Source: Pseudisothecium myosuroides (lineage: Eukaryota; Streptophyta; Bryopsida; Hypnales; Lembophyllaceae). From it: 64,000 nt of DNA. The notes beneath the pieces were generated by a model that saw only the letters and a list, made by a program, of their open reading frames with translations, did not search any database and was not told the DNA's origin. The stretch spans positions 9,984,501 through 10,048,500 of the forward strand of contig OX637288.1 of assembly GCA_951799445.1 (NCBI GenBank), in the 5' to 3' direction. Within the stretch, counting starts at the first letter, position 1. Every line of letters begins with the position of its first letter. Positions 1 to 12,529 of the stretch are shown piece by piece. The translations under genes were made by a program, and so were the position numbers.

Positions 1-620
1 GAGACGAGGGACGGTCTCCGGTGACCGTGGATCCCCGTTGGAATGGATACATCAGAGGTAGTGGGCTCAGGGTTTTTCATTTCAAGTAAGCTTACTCCGT
101 ATTTATTTTGGGTACACCATAGAGGCTCAGTACGTTGCCCTTTCAATTACGTCATCCAATCTAACAAACATGATAAAAAAAAAGAAGTAGATTTCATCTA
201 ACGATCTCGCACTTAAAACTTCAGGCAGTCCGATCCAGTCCTCAAGTTTGATCCATCGCGTACTTGGAGATTGGTGAGATCAACGTCAGTTTCGATGTCC
301 AGAAAACTAGCGCCAACGTAAACTGCCTCCCAATGAGATGCAACTGGGCGAGGTTTCAGTCTTCGTCCAGATTTAGACTTGTGAACTTGAAATTAATTGG
401 AGGCGAGTTTTATTTGTGCACGACCACCATTTCCGTTGGGAACATGAATTGGGATCAAAAGTAAAGGCTTACTGTTGTGACCAAAAGAGACGCAATTCTT
501 GTAGGCCCTGGGATTCGAAACTTGATTGCCAAATTCAAGGCCGAACTGCCGGCTCATGGAAGAGTCAGGCAAGAATTTATAAAGATGACCAAGTTACGGA
601 CACTTAGTTACAGTGAGAGC
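1..620. repeat. Segmental duplication block A, copy 1
   Basis: The first ~600 bases match 35648-36150 closely; both begin with GAGACGAGGGACGGTCTCCG and continue collinearly with small indels. The short reading frames are not conserved between copies, so I see no gene. The left boundary lies outside the window. Confidence 0.75.
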
Positions 621-639
621 TTTTAAGTATGTGGTGCAC

Positions 640-1090
640 TTCACAAAGGAATGTTAATGCTAAGCAGGCAGTTACTGCCTCGTTGTCTCCTTCAGCTAAC
701 AATGCATTAGAGCCAGATTGTGGCAAAAATCTACAGCAGATTGTACACGAGTAATGAATCACATGAGAAGCTACCATCCCGTACTCTTGGAGGTTTCGTT
801 ACATTTCCAAATCTTCAAGAACTCTCAACAAGAAGAATCAGAAGAATCATCTGGATTCATCTCTTCTAACAGTAAGTTTATGCTCATCTAAGCAAATTCG
901 TGTAATTCTCCACAATTGTCACATTCAGCTAACAATGCGATATAGTCAAAATGTGGCAAGAAACGGTGACGAAGAGTAAAGTAATCAACAACAGATTCTA
1001 CTTCGCCATCAGATTCTACCAATCATAAGGCTACCACCTCTGCAAACCTCACGCAACACACGCCTTTCAGGACTACAAGTCAGGAAAAGC
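640..1090. repeat. Dispersed repeat E, copy 1 (pair with 46990-47425)
   Basis: This block aligns collinearly with 46990-47425. Each copy holds two diverged versions of an inner motif (AGCTAACAATGCG followed by GTGGCAAGAAACG). No protein similarity or terminal repeats are seen, so its class is unknown. Confidence 0.6.
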
Positions 1091-2632
1091 AATACCTTAA
1101 GAAATCAGTCCACCCTAGCCAATACTGACCCTCAAATCGTGTTCACAAAAGCTGCACGACGCTGCAACAAACACTCGTACATAAGCTGTAGACATAGCAG
1201 GAGGAGGCAGTACCTAACAGATGAGCCAATCCACAACACTTCGAAGAGCCTCGTCGAATTTCTAGCCTGTGGAGAGGACGGGTCATCGATTTTTGTCTAG
1301 AGCATCGAGCTTTCGAGAACCGCAGCACCCTAGCCACAAGCCTTCCTGGGTCCAAGAGATGACCGTCAGCACCTGAGCGATTGAAAGCCTCACCACCTTG
1401 CTGCACGATAAACGATACTATAAACATTCCAAACTCTTGTGAACTTCAATACAGAACATCAAACTATGGTTGCATATTGATGAACCTGTAGGTCAGACTT
1501 CAAAAATTCATAACGAGTTCTAAACAAAAATGTGTTTTACTCCCTAACAAGACCATTAAAAAATTTAGAATCACAGCTCTAACGCAGCTCAAACCTACTC
1601 ATGGTTCTTTCGAAACCTCCAGAACTATCTTTCCAAAACTAAAGAACAAGAATCTATACTGTAGTCAATTGAAGTGATGTACCTGGTTGAGAAGCTGATT
1701 CTTGCTCTTGGCGCGGAGCTCATGGACTTCGATCTTGGCTGTAACATATTAATGTTCACAACATCAGAAAAGCTAAACCCTAATCGCCAGTTTTAAACCC
1801 TACACAGTATTACGAAGCACAGACAGCACACGTACTTTCACGGTACTACACACAGTGCTCAGTGCAGAACCGTACCTCAATCCAAGTCTGTCCTTCACGA
1901 TGCAGACGAAGCATGCAGTACAACCCCAATCCAAGTCTCCACTGCTAAACAAAACCGAGTGTAGAATTGCGAACCCAAACGAACCCAAACGCAGAAGCAG
2001 AAACCAAGCAGAAGCCGAACCCTCAAAACAGGGTGCCGAACGGAGGGCTGAGATCTCCCAGTGCGGCGGAGATCGACGGTGAATGTTATTTCCTTCGTCT
2101 TTTAGAATCGACGGCTTGGGAGGGGGTCTTCATTTTCTTCAGAACTCATCGACGGTCATGTATTTTCCTGAGGTGGGGGGCCAGGCACATCATCAGAAAA
2201 GTTGGGCCAGATTGTTTTGGTGCCATTTTGACACCAAAGGCCGCATACCGCATACAGGTCATTTTAGTGTCATTTTATCCATACTAGGTTGGTATAGAGG
2301 TTGGCACCAATTTAACTTAATTGCGTTTCAATGCATCATTGTGGGACCATATTCACATGCCTTGAAGTTCCTGATGATCATTGATAGAGTTAGGTTGAAG
2401 TTGTACGTTTAGTTATATTTTATATATGAGTTGATACGTTTAGAGGAGTTGAAACCTTGTGATTGAATTTACAATGCCCTCCTTAGATACTTCTATTGAA
2501 ATCTCTCCGAATCCACCTTATGACCAAAAGAAGAAGACTAAACAAAATAAGAATGAAATTTGATTAGGGTTCATTTGATTTGAGTTTTGAGTTTCGTATT
2601 CTCTCTTGTTCAATTTTATTGATTCAAATTAA
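1091..2632. other. Spacer without recognised gene
   Basis: Short open frames occur on both strands, but none carries a recognisable domain. The part from about 1690 to 2160 is less AT-rich and ends in a purine-rich stretch around the CGGCGGAGATCGACGG motif, like a plant 5' leader. A weakly similar leader-like stretch lies near 48050-48250, downstream of the second copy of repeat E. Function is not assignable. Confidence 0.4.
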
Positions 2633-3541
2633 CCCCTAAAGAACCATGGTCTATTTTTTGTCAAAAAAACACTCAAAAGTGCCATTTCTATAGCAAAGAA
2701 TAAAAAAAATTGAAATTATTTTTTTGCACATCTAACCGAAGGATCTTACACCTAACTAGTATGAGAATGTGTGGAAAACAATTCAAAAATTTTGACTTCA
2801 CCGATTGGAAGATATCTACATTTAAAGTGGAAAAAAGAAGTTTCTCAACACATTGTGGGACTAAATTATTTGACTTTGAACCTTCTTAACTTTAATTTTT
2901 TGCACTACAAAGTTTTGAGCTTTAAATCTTTATGATGGAGAATAAAATTGAGAACGTAGGGGACAAAAATTTAGAAAAATTAATTTTTACTCTTTAAAAA
3001 ATTGTTGAATAGAAGTAGGTACAAGATAGGAGGAAAATCTAAATTATTAATATCTCTAAGATGGAATTAAAATGCATTAATCACAACGGTGAGATTGTTC
3101 TAGAAAGCAAACTAAACCATGTGGATCTTTTTTTTTTCATAAATTGTAAAAATTGCATTCAGAAATGAATCCTACAAGTTATGTTTTCAACAAGAAGCTT
3201 TAATTGTTTGAAAAACAAGATTGTCCATAACTTTCTCATAACAAATCCAAATGGAATGAATCAAAGCTTTCCATGAAGACAAAAGTATAATCTATGAGAA
3301 ATAAAAGTAAAAAAATAAAATTTGAATTTGAATTTTGTTTCATTTTATTGCCCCCTATCCCTTGTTGAGCTTATTTGGACTTTTGTTTCTCGGCATCGAT
3401 TGAAAAAAAAATTATATCCTTACAAAGCTAATCAATTTTTCTATCTTAAAAAAAATTCAAAAAATTAAGAGAAAAATTCAGTCCGTAGGTTCCTACACAA
3501 AATCCCATTTGTCCCCCAAAGGAACAATGGTATTTTAGGGG
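2633..3541. mobile_element. piggyBac-like MITE 1 (TTAA-flanked, 909 bp)
   Basis: The element begins CCCCTAAAGAACCAT and ends in the inverse, ATTTTAGGGG. It is flanked on both sides by TTAA (2629-2632 and 3542-3545). No coding capacity is seen. The interior resembles the other TTAA-flanked elements here (6150, 44530), including an AAGATCCTNCGGTTACA-like segment. TTAA duplication plus a C-rich terminus is the signature of the piggyBac superfamily; that assignment is inferred because no transposase is present. Confidence 0.75.
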
Positions 3542-3599
3542 TTAAATGTAAGAATAAAAAATATACATTGAATTGCAAGATTGAATTTGACCAAAGTGC

Positions 3600-4560
3600 A
3601 CTTAATCTCTAAAGTCCCAAAGACCTTACGGGGGACTTTTGGGATTCTAGATACACTTGTGTAATACTGTAATCTCAGTTTTTGACATGATTTTTTTAAA
3701 CCTTTTTTGAAGATAGAAAATCAAATTAGTTTTTTGAAAATTAATTTTTTTTTTCAACTGATGCCCAGGAGCAAAAGTTATGCAACCTTAAGCCTAAAAA
3801 GAAACTCAAGGGGCAGCCCAAAAAAAAAGAATTTTTTTTTCTCAAAGATTATATTTTTGCCTATATCTGAAGCTTTGATTCATTCTATTTGGATTAGTAA
3901 TGAGAAAGTTATGGATAATCTTGATTTTTGGGCAATCTAAGCATCTTCTAGGGAACAAAACCTTGTAAAAGTCATTTTTGAATGCTATTTCTACAATTTT
4001 TCAAAAATAAAATTTGTTAGATAGGGTTAAGTTTGCTTGCTAAAACAATTTTATTGTTGAGATTATTGTATTTCAATTCCATCTTAGAGCTATTAACAGA
4101 TTAGTTTTTCCTTCAATCTTAAACATACTTCTATTTAACAATTTTTCAATGAGTGAAAATTAAATGTTTTTTGTTGAATTTTTTCCCCTAGATTCTTAAC
4201 TCAATTCTCAACATAAAAAATTAGAAAATCAAAATCAATAGTGCAAAAATTTTAAGTTAAAAAGATTTAAAGCCAAAAAATCTAATCAAGCAAGGTAGCT
4301 AAAACTTATTTTCTCCATTGCAATCTATAGGGTCAAAGTTTTTGAAATTTCTTTCATGCATTTTTGTACTAGTCTAATGCAAGATCCTACTATTAAATAT
4401 GCAAAAAAAAAAAAAATTTAAGTTTTTTGCTCTTTGCAATAGAAATAGCGGGAGAAATAGCAGTTTGTGTGTTTTTTGATGGAGAAAAGGCCTTCGGACT
4501 GTAGGGATTAATTTCAAATTTTGCGCAAGGTCCTTTGAGGTAATTGAAAGAACCATTTTA
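3600..4560. mobile_element. Degenerate relative of the TTAA MITE family, inverted
   Basis: Several interior motifs of the 2633-3541 element recur here in the opposite orientation, for example a GCAAGATCCTACTATTA segment near 4380 and a TTTGATTCATTCTATTTGGATTAGT segment near 3880. No clean termini or TTAA pair can be identified, so this is an old or deleted copy. The short frames in it are not coding. Confidence 0.4.
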
Positions 4561-4721
4561 GCATCTTATAGTAACTATTCTAGCTCCATGAATAGTGTTC
4601 ATTCCGTGAGTAGGGGCAACTCTAGAAAACTCCACATTGAAAATCACAACAATTCTTTTGTGGAAAACATAAAAATTTTAAGTGATGCTAGCAAGGCTCC
4701 GTCCTTCACCTACAAATTCAT

Positions 4722-5450
4722 CTAAGATAATTCATCTCTTGTATTTAAGACTTTTAGTTGAAGTGGAAGTTCTTTGATAAGTCTTGTAGCAATGAAGGTG
4801 AAATAGTTGCATTTGCAATACAATTGTTACATGCCATCCAACCAAGTAGTTGAAGAATCTTATCAAATACTCCATGTAGTTAATATCTTTCATCAGCTAT
4901 TTGTTATTTCCAATAACCATCTCTATAAATATAAAAAAATATTGTTATTGTACAAGCGTAGGGACATATGGCCTATTGGCTATACCTCACAAAGATGTAG
5001 GCTTTAAAAATTGCAAGTGCGCAATTGAAACCCAATTGAACAAGTCTAAGGTTCAATTCCCTAGGACCTATTTTTTCCAAATTCCCTTTTACTTTTCAAT
5101 CCAATTTTCTTTCCAATTATGTGTTTGGTGCTAATTTGTGTTTGGTCTCTTCTTTGGGCCTTTTACTTTTCAATCTATTTTTTTTCTTCCAATTTTGTGT
5201 TTTAGATTTAAGTGATGCTAATTTGTGTTTGGTCTCTTCTTTGGACCTTTTACATACTTTTCAATCCAATTTTATTTCTAAGTTTATGTTTCAAATTCAA
5301 GTAGATATAATTTGTATGTGATCTCCTCTTTTGAGAAGGTTGTGACCTAAACCTCCATTTAGGAAGAAGATCACTCAATGTCATTAGATTGCATGCTATC
5401 ATGCCTAGTGGTCATTCAAAATAAAATCAAAGAGAATAAGTAATGCCTTG
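4722..5450 (+). repeat. Dispersed repeat B, copy 1, with tRNA-like segment
   Basis: This segment is shared with 36384-37155 (same orientation) and in part with 9160-9626 (inverted). It contains a Pol III promoter-like pair: an A-box-like TGGCCTATTGGC near 4968 and a B-box-like GGTTCAATTCC near 5050. A ~90-bp unit centred on TTTGGTCTCTTCTTTGG follows, tandemly repeated. The tRNA-like part and repeat copies suggest a SINE. The tRNA-like part sits inside the repeat rather than at its end, so a SINE embedded in a larger duplicated block is also possible. Confidence 0.5.
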
Positions 5451-5452
5451 TA

Positions 5453-5765
5453 ATGTAGGAGGCTCAAAAATGGAGCATCTAAGCGCTGAAACTGAATTTT
5501 GGAGAGGTAAAACATTTTGAAATACTTTTCAGTAAATTTTTCTTGAAGGACAAGTGGAATTGACATCTAACCCAAGTCGTTTCATATTTTTTGGACCATT
5601 GTGGAATTAGCTACAAATTTTTGAAGTTGGAAAAAAGTGGTCATTTGTGGTCATCAAAAGCGACCACCTCCTAAAATGTGCATAGTTGGTACATTGAAGA
5701 AAGCAAAATGTACCTCTAAGTCATATTCGCTTTTAATGCCCACTCTATTTTACAAACACCTGCCT
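5453..5765 (+). mobile_element. 313-bp MITE, TA target duplication, copy 1
   Basis: The element is flanked by TA (5451-5452 and 5766-5767). It matches a second element of exactly 313 bp at 12901-13213, whose termini are AGGTAGGAGG and CCTCCTACCT. The duplicated region at 37140-37170 lacks it and has a single TA at the corresponding point, so both boundaries and the duplication are verified by an empty site. TA duplication and small size fit a Tc1/mariner (Stowaway-type) MITE. It is non-coding. Confidence 0.8.
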
Positions 5766-6149
5766 TATACAATCCAATAGATTCCAAATGCTTTCTAGAA
5801 TTGGTATTGAAAGAGACACCACATAAACAAGGGATAATTTATATGACTTTATGATTAACTCTATTGTCAAGGGAAAGTAAATGAAGCTTTTCCATTCAAA
5901 TTTTAGCTCATGAACATTCCACCACAGTACATGTAAAGTAAAAAAATGTGAACTTACAGTCATACTGCTGGACATATTGTTGTATGTAGTTTGTCACGGT
6001 TTAACCATTAAAAATCCCTGGGGTGGTGGACTGCAAAAATGACATCGTTAAGACATAAAAGGATATCAAGAATTTTTTGATATGTGGAAGAGTAGTTTTC
6101 GGAAAGGAATCGTCAAATCTCGAAGCTTAGACCATCATCAACAACTTAA

Positions 6150-7084
6150 CCCCTAAAGGACCAAACATCATTTTTTGGCAATATAGCAATTTTGGACAGC
6201 TCACTACGAAAGGAGTTCTTATTTTTTTCCTTTGAAATTTTCACACAAGATGTGCCCAAGGTGTAGCTTCAAGGACTAACAATTTTCATAACTTTTGGCT
6301 ACATGGTTAAAAAGTTATTGCATGATATATAATTTTCCACGTTCGGCAAGCAGCCCGGGCAGCTCAATTTTTTTTTTTAAAATCACTTTTTTGAAGAATA
6401 AAAATTTGAAATGGTTTCTATAGATTTATATGTACTTGGAAAGCTTTGAATCATTCCATTTGGATTAATGAGTCAAAAGCTATGAGGAGTTTTAGTTTGA
6501 GGGTAGTTATGAAATCTCTATTCTAAAATAAACTTTGAAGTCCTTTATTTAACTCAATTTTCAATATTTTTGAAAAAAAATAAAAATATTAGGTGTAGAT
6601 TGTTTATTACAACATTACAACCGTTGGGATTGGCATTTTTCAATTCTATAACGAAATTCTTGACAATTTAGTATTTTGAGTCATTCTCTACCTCTTTCTA
6701 TTTACTATTTTTTTTCCTATATGTTGTACAATTCCAAATGATTTGAAATTTTTCAAGCATGTAGCCAACTTGCCTTGAAGAATGAATCCAAAGAGTAACC
6801 ACCATTTTGGCCATTTTCTTATACAAATGTAACCTTGTGAAGTGCAGCTGCTCGTTTTTTCGCAAGGACAAAAAAAGGATTTTTGTCAATTCAAACGCTA
6901 ATATCTTGCAATCCACACGGTGGAAAATTCTGAAATTTTTTCCACATCTTTTTAAACCAGTGCACTAAAAGATCCTACGGTTACATGTGTTCAAACATGT
7001 TTTTTTCCTAAAATTTGGTACTTGTATTAGAATTGGCAATTTTGGAGCTTTTTTGGTGAAAACATAGTCAAAAACATTTAGGGG
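6150..7084. mobile_element. piggyBac-like MITE 2 (935 bp), empty site present
   Basis: It starts CCCCTAAAGGACCA and ends ATTTAGGGG. The flanks are TTAA (6146-6149) on the left and TTGA (7085-7088) on the right. The paralogous segment at 37540-37575 reads straight through with one TTAA, so the right copy is a mutated duplicate. The interior is closely related to 44530-45454 in opposite orientation. The 72-residue minus-strand frame inside it is not conserved and is not called a gene. Confidence 0.85.
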
Positions 7085-7162
7085 TTGACTAAGATTTCTA
7101 AGCTCCGTCTTGTATATGGACAAGCTCAAGCCCAAAATACAGATAATCTAAAGGTCTATTAA

Positions 7163-7756
7163 CCCCTAAAGGACCATAAGGCCACCACATGGCTTCTGCA
7201 ACTTTATTTGTAAGAAATTTGATATGTGAACCTCACTAACAGTCCCTAAGCAACAAAAAGACCCTAGATGATTTTCTTTGCTGAATCCATCGGCGCAATC
7301 CAATCAAGAAATGATTGAGTGTGCAATTTTTGGTGAATTTTTTGAGAACAGAAAAGGCATTGTGGGCCATTACTTCACATTCTCATATCTTTTTTTCTAC
7401 ACCTCAAAATGATTTGAAAAAAATTACACATCAATATTATGATGATATACATATGTGGAAAAAAATCAAAAATTTTGGAGCACTTTTGAGCATACCGATT
7501 CCAACATTTTGACTTCAGCGTACATTGAAATTACTCCCTAACCGAATATCTTTCACTAATCTTGTCAACAGTGGCATTTTTTCAAAAATTGTGCAATTTT
7601 GTTGATTTTTTTTCCTTAGGAAAGCTAAGTAAGTCTTGTTTCATTTCAATGGTGGCAATCGTCAAAATTATTCCACACAAATGAGGAATTATGCTTGTTA
7701 CAAGGGCTAGTCAAGAAAACAAGGACTATACTCAAACACCCCCAGTCCTTTAGGGG
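7163..7756. mobile_element. piggyBac-like MITE 3 (594 bp), empty site present
   Basis: The termini are CCCCTAAAGGACCA and AGTCCTTTAGGGG, flanked by perfect TTAA (7159-7162 and 7757-7760). The duplicated locus at 37625-37640 has TCTATTAC followed by GGTTTG where this locus has TCTATTAA, element, TTAAGGTCTG. It therefore lacks the element and keeps a single, slightly mutated target. Length differs from the ~920-bp members, so it is an internally deleted or separate subfamily. Confidence 0.85.
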
Positions 7757-7760
7757 TTAA

Positions 7761-8340
7761 GGTCTGGGCATCGAGAAACAAATCCGGGCAGAGGTGGAAT
7801 CCTCACTTTGAATCCTCACAAGAAAGGCTGTACATTGATTAAATTTTTTGGCTTGAGGCTAGGAATATCGCCAATTTAACGGAATTGAGCGCTTTGCATC
7901 AAGACCACCTCACCAGATCCTGTTTGGCCAAGATGGAAGCCAAAGCGAGGAGATTACACCTCGTGTAATTTTCAGGGAGATTCATTTGTAATAGCAGCTG
8001 ATTTGAAAGAATTGACAATTATTTAAGTCATGATTGCCGGCATGGAAACCAAAGACACGAACAAATTCCTCTACTACTACATTCCATAACTTTCATGCAG
8101 GTGACTTCAGAAGATAGAATATGTAGTTAATTACACATTTTGCTTGAGCATAAAATTGAAGGCAAGCTTTGTGCACAACCAATTTTAATTTCTGTTAGGA
8201 ATGTGAATTGAGATCAAAAGGAAAGTAATGTGCACAAAAGAGACGCACTTTTTTTACGCTCTGGCGATTGAATCCTTGATTTCGAAGTCAAGGTCGAACT
8301 GCTGAATCAAGGAAGAGCCAAAGCCCACATCCCCCAAGTT
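7761..8340. repeat. Segmental duplication block D, copy 1
   Basis: This stretch aligns with 37660-37870 and then 39553-39905. The partner is interrupted by a 1.68-kb insertion at the point corresponding to about 7990. No gene is recognisable. Confidence 0.7.
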
Positions 8341-9159
8341 TCCCTGGCCTGCACAGGTACTATCTTGGTTAAGTACACATTAACCCCTACATCCACTATC
8401 TGGACGATGAAATAAGAGTAAATTTGGTTCATCCACATGTCGGAAGTATGCGAGCTTCACTGGTGTAACTCGCTTGGACAGAGGTTAACTTACACCGTTC
8501 ATTTTCTGGAAGGGTGAAGTAGAGATCATATGTACACTTCTCAAAAAATTTATGGGGCACCAGTTGAACAATTCAGAGTGTGGGCAATAGTTTTGAGTTT
8601 CAGGGTCGATTTGCTGTGTGGAATATTTATTTGAGGATGCCTGCCACTGCGACTGGACAAGTTTGGAAGGCAAGTTGACGAAGCTAATTTATGGCAATTG
8701 TTGCCTTTGTCATATTATGAGAAAACTCTGTACCAACCTACTGTTCTATTGACCGGCATTGGTTCTGTTGTTGCTACAGTTTGTGGTGCGATCACGCGTT
8801 GCATTTCACTTGATTTTCAGAAGTTCTTATCTTGCAGTGTTGACAGACAGTGTGTACTGGTGTTCGTATACAACAAAACACGGAGTAATAAAGATGTGGG
8901 TGTTTATTGGAGATCTTGAGTTCAATCTGACTGCACACTTGAATGGATGTTTTTGCTTCATTCAAGTACTTGGCATTGCAAGACCAGTTTCAGGTTTTGG
9001 TAGCTTATTGCAACTCGTTTCCCCACCTTCCTTATGTTCTGAACTTGCTCCTGCAGACTTCCATATTTTCCCAAAATTCTTATCAATGTCTAGCATTTTT
9101 GGTGAGGGTTCAAAGTGAGGATTCCACCTTTGAATGTAAAATCTAAGATTAAAATTAAA
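8341..9159. other. Spacer with unassigned open frames
   Basis: The longest frame is 119 codons (8759-9118, plus). It shows no motif I recognise, and overlapping frames of similar length exist on both strands. I see no gene here. Confidence 0.4.
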
Positions 9160-9626
9160 ATTGGATTGAAAAGTCAAAGGCCAAAAGAGGAGATCAAAGA
9201 CAAATTAGCACCACTTGAATCTAAAACACAAAATTGGCAAGAGAATTGAACTAAAAAGTAAAAGGGAATGTTGAAAAAAATAGGTCCTAGGGTATTGAAC
9301 CTTAGACCTATTGAATTGGATTTCAATTGCCCACCCACGTAGTTTGAGAGCCCACGCGTTTGAGCAGTGAATCCAATACGCCATATGTACGTCCCTAGGC
9401 CTGCCCTTATTATTTTTGATATTTATAGAGATGATTATCGGTAATAACAAGTAGGATGAAAGATTTTAACTACGTGGAGTGCTTGATAAGATTCTTCGAC
9501 TACTTGGTTGGATGGCATGTAACAATTGTATTGCAAGTGCAACTTTTTCATTTAGATTGCCATGAGACTTATTGAAGGACTTTCACTTCAATTGAAGTTT
9601 TAAATATAAGAATTGAATTGTCCTAG
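9160..9626 (-). repeat. Dispersed repeat B, inverted copy
   Basis: Read on the minus strand this matches 4722-5240 and 36384-36830. It includes an A-box-like TGGCGTATTGG and a B-box-like GGTTCAATACC. Its 5' end abuts the GGGTGATCGC terminus of the MITE starting at 9627, suggesting that MITE inserted at or near the repeat edge. Confidence 0.55.
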
Positions 9627-10210
9627 GGGTGATCGCAAGAAGCACTAGTCCTTTATCTATCACAAGCAATGTGACAGACTGGTCATCCACTATAACTTTT
9701 GAAGCATGAGCCCAATGAATTTGAACTTTTTTTTATTGGAGATGGTTGTTTCTATTGCATTTATATCCATTATTTTTGAAAAAAATTGAAAATTACTTAT
9801 ACTTAGAAGTCAATTTTGCTAATTTGTCACACTTTCAGGTTTAGGAATTTTGACTTTTGAATACTATGGAGTACCCCAAATTAATGATGGATGATTGCAT
9901 GAAACACTTGCCAATTTTGTTGTGTTTTATAGTACTCATGCCTTTTTTTTTGGAGTATTTTTAAATTAGGAAAAAAAAATCATTTTAAAAATATGAAAAA
10001 TGTATACACCTACAAGATGAAGGTAACCACCAAAAGAAAATCATAGAAAAATTCTTTAAGTAGGAGACAGTTCTAGAAAAATGCCAAATCTCAAGAAAAT
10101 ACATACTTTGATGTTTTAATTAGTAAAAAAGAAGAAAAAAACTGGATATAGAAAATAAAAAATTTCCATTCGTAACAACTTTATGAAGATGGTCATTCAC
10201 CAAAAAAGTT
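9627..10210. mobile_element. Left parts of two GGGTGATTGC-type MITEs, interrupted
   Basis: A terminus GGGTGATCGCAAGAAGCAC starts at 9627 and its interior resembles 40818-41100. A second, diverged terminus (GGATGATTGCATGAAACAC) starts near 9890 and resembles the left end at 13686. No matching right ends were found, and homology breaks near 10210 where the hairpin element begins. Nesting is likely, but boundaries are not resolved. Confidence 0.5.
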
Positions 10211-10316
10211 CCATTTTCTTTTGTTAATTTTAGGACCCAACATACAAATAAACAAATATTTGTAAAAAAAGATGTTGGCCAAGAATCCAATGAATAATGC
10301 TATACAATCATTTTCC

Positions 10317-11130
10317 ATCAATAACTTGTTTGGTTTTTCAAGTGAAAAGACAATTCTATATATACACATGGGATGGTAGGAGGTAGAACAACCCATTTGG
10401 GAGAAATAATTTAGAATTTGTAGTTTCTTAAGCATTCATAGTTAAGTCAAAAACAAAGAATTGTGTTAAAAGTAGAATTTCAGATCACATTTAGGCATAG
10501 TAGGATAAGTTTTCTCAAAAAACTTTGAACTACAAAAAGTTGTTAAATGAAGACAAGTTTCACCTCCAAAAATCCGTTTGGCATTTTGAATCTCCAATAA
10601 AAAGTTATGGACAAATTTGAGAGAGGATTTTTTTTAATGTTAAAGAAAAAAGGTCCATTTCAAACCCTCTCTCAAATTTGTCCATAACTTTTGTTTGGAG
10701 ATGCAAAATGCCAAACGGATTTTTGGAGGTTAAACTTATCTTCATTTACCAACTTTTGGTAGTTCAAAGTTTTTTGAGAAAACTTATTCTACTATGCCTA
10801 AATGTGGTCTGAAATTCTACTTTTAACACATGTGGTCTGAAATTCTTTATTTTTGACTTAACTTTGAATGCTTGAGAAACTACAAATTCTAAATTATTTA
10901 TCCCACATGGGTTGTTCTACCTCCTACCACCCCATGTGTTTATATAGAATTGTCTTTTCACTTAAAAATCCAAAGTGCTTTTGGCTTTGTATGAAAGCAA
11001 GCTACATGCTTGGTTCATTTTTTTTTAATTTTTTAATGTGTTTTGTAATGTTACAAAACACAGAAAAAAAAATGAAAAAAAATGAACCAAGCATTTAGCT
11101 TGCATTCATACAAAGCCAAAAATATTTTGA
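10317..11130. repeat. Long foldback (hairpin) element, ~330-bp arms
   Basis: Sequence from about 10330 to 10645 is the near-exact inverse of about 10658 to 10973, centred near 10651 on a segment containing AAGTTATGGACAAATTTGAG. A second hairpin with ~50-bp arms follows at 10982-11118. Related foldbacks occur near 17470, 43300 and 56510. Homology with 43150-44045 continues to about 11400. Open frames inside the arms simply reflect the inverted repeat. Confidence 0.75.
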
Positions 11131-11504
11131 GTTTTCAAAACACACAATGTATGGGTGTAGAACGTTTATTGTGTTTTATTTAATAAGTGTATAAACTCTG
11201 GTTTTATTTTAATTTTAAATGTACCTTGAATTGTTATGGCCAATTGCCTGACTCACTGACAAAATTGACTCGTGTAAATTAGCTACTGATGGTGTGATAT
11301 ATTCCACACCATCTCATCCGGCGGATGAAATGGTGTGAAATATACCACACCATTCCGTCCGGGGGAAGGCAGCCCAACAGTCTGCTACTGAATGTTACAT
11401 GATTTCATTGAGCATTGTTGCTTTTGTAATATAGAAAGACTTAAAGCCCTGTATATTCAATCTTTGTATTTTCACTCTTTCAAGGCTTTGCCATCTGCTT
11501 CGAT
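11131..11504. other. Spacer with small nested palindromes
   Basis: The stretch 11291-11352 contains GGTGTGATATATTCCACACC and a similar second palindrome (ATGGTGTGAAATATACCACACCAT) around a CATCCGGCGGATG core. The related segment near 43960 lacks this palindromic insert. No gene is seen. Confidence 0.45.
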
Positions 11505-11657
11505 TGATACCAAAAGTGCTTCCCATTCAAATCAAGAGTAACACAAGATCGATGGGGGTAGTATCATCAAATCTGAGGATAATAAGAACTTGGTGAATGG
11601 CACAAATGTGGATGACGAGCCCTCTACTCTTGTAGTGTATAGGAGAGATTCTTTGAG

Positions 11658-12390
11658 GGGTGAATGCAAGAAACATTTGTACTATTTTGCATCACACTTT
11701 GTATTCTGATTCTTTTTTTGGTTATAACTTTTGTGTTCTGGCTCCAAATGACTCAAGATTTATGTGCAAGGTATTCATGACTATTATACACCTTACCTAA
11801 TTTTTTGGTAATTTTCAAAAATAGTTTATTATCCAAAAATAACCCCCAATTTTATGTCACACTTGTCAATTTGGAGGGTTATAGTACTATTTAGTACCCC
11901 AAAAAACGAATTTCGCGCTGAAATTTGGAGGACATGGTCTTCTAGTAGACTTGTAGCTATTGTCCAAAGAAATTCTAAAAATAATTAATTGTATGTGGTG
12001 TGGAAGTCCACAAAGTGCGCTTCTTTCTACTTGCATTTTGAAACATATAAAATATTATTTTGGAGTTTTTTTGGGTGAATGACCATCTCCATAGAATTGT
12101 TATAAATGGCCAATTTTCAATTTATGTATTTACTTTTTTTTCCCTATTTTAAACTAATTTATACATCAAAATATCCATTTTTTAAAGATTTGGCACTTTT
12201 CTAGTTCTCTAGCTTAAAGAATTTTTCTATGCATTTTCTTTGGTGGTTACCTTCATCTTAAAGGTGTATACGTTAGCCATATTTTTTTGTTTTTTAATAA
12301 TTATTTTTCTAATTTTATAATACTCCAGAAGGAAAATCATGAATATTGTAAAAACGCAACAAAATTGGCAGGTGTTTCTTGCATTCACCC
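11658..12390. mobile_element. GGGTGAATGC MITE (733 bp), 4-bp duplication TGAG
   Basis: The inverted ends GGGTGAATGCAAGAAACA and TGTTTCTTGCATTCACCC are flanked by TGAG (11654-11657 and 12391-12394). It sits inside the linker exon of the CDC48C-like pseudogene; removing it and one TGAG rejoins the reading frame. It is non-coding. Related elements of 718 and 731 bp at 13686 and 40818 also show 4-bp duplications. Confidence 0.8.
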
Positions 12391-12529
12391 TGAGGGACAG
12401 AGTGCAAGTTGAGAGCTAGTCTGCATGTGAGGAGTTTACAAATGATGTATATGAAGATGACAAAAGTGGAAACAACCTTGGACAGAGGAAGAGCTGGAGC
12501 ACCTTGCAATCACTATGGAGGATTTTGAG

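Noticed and set aside
10193..11098. 80- and 76-codon frames with similar N-termini on opposite strands
   Set aside because: They are the two arms of one foldback; the resemblance is due to the inverted repeat, not to a gene pair.
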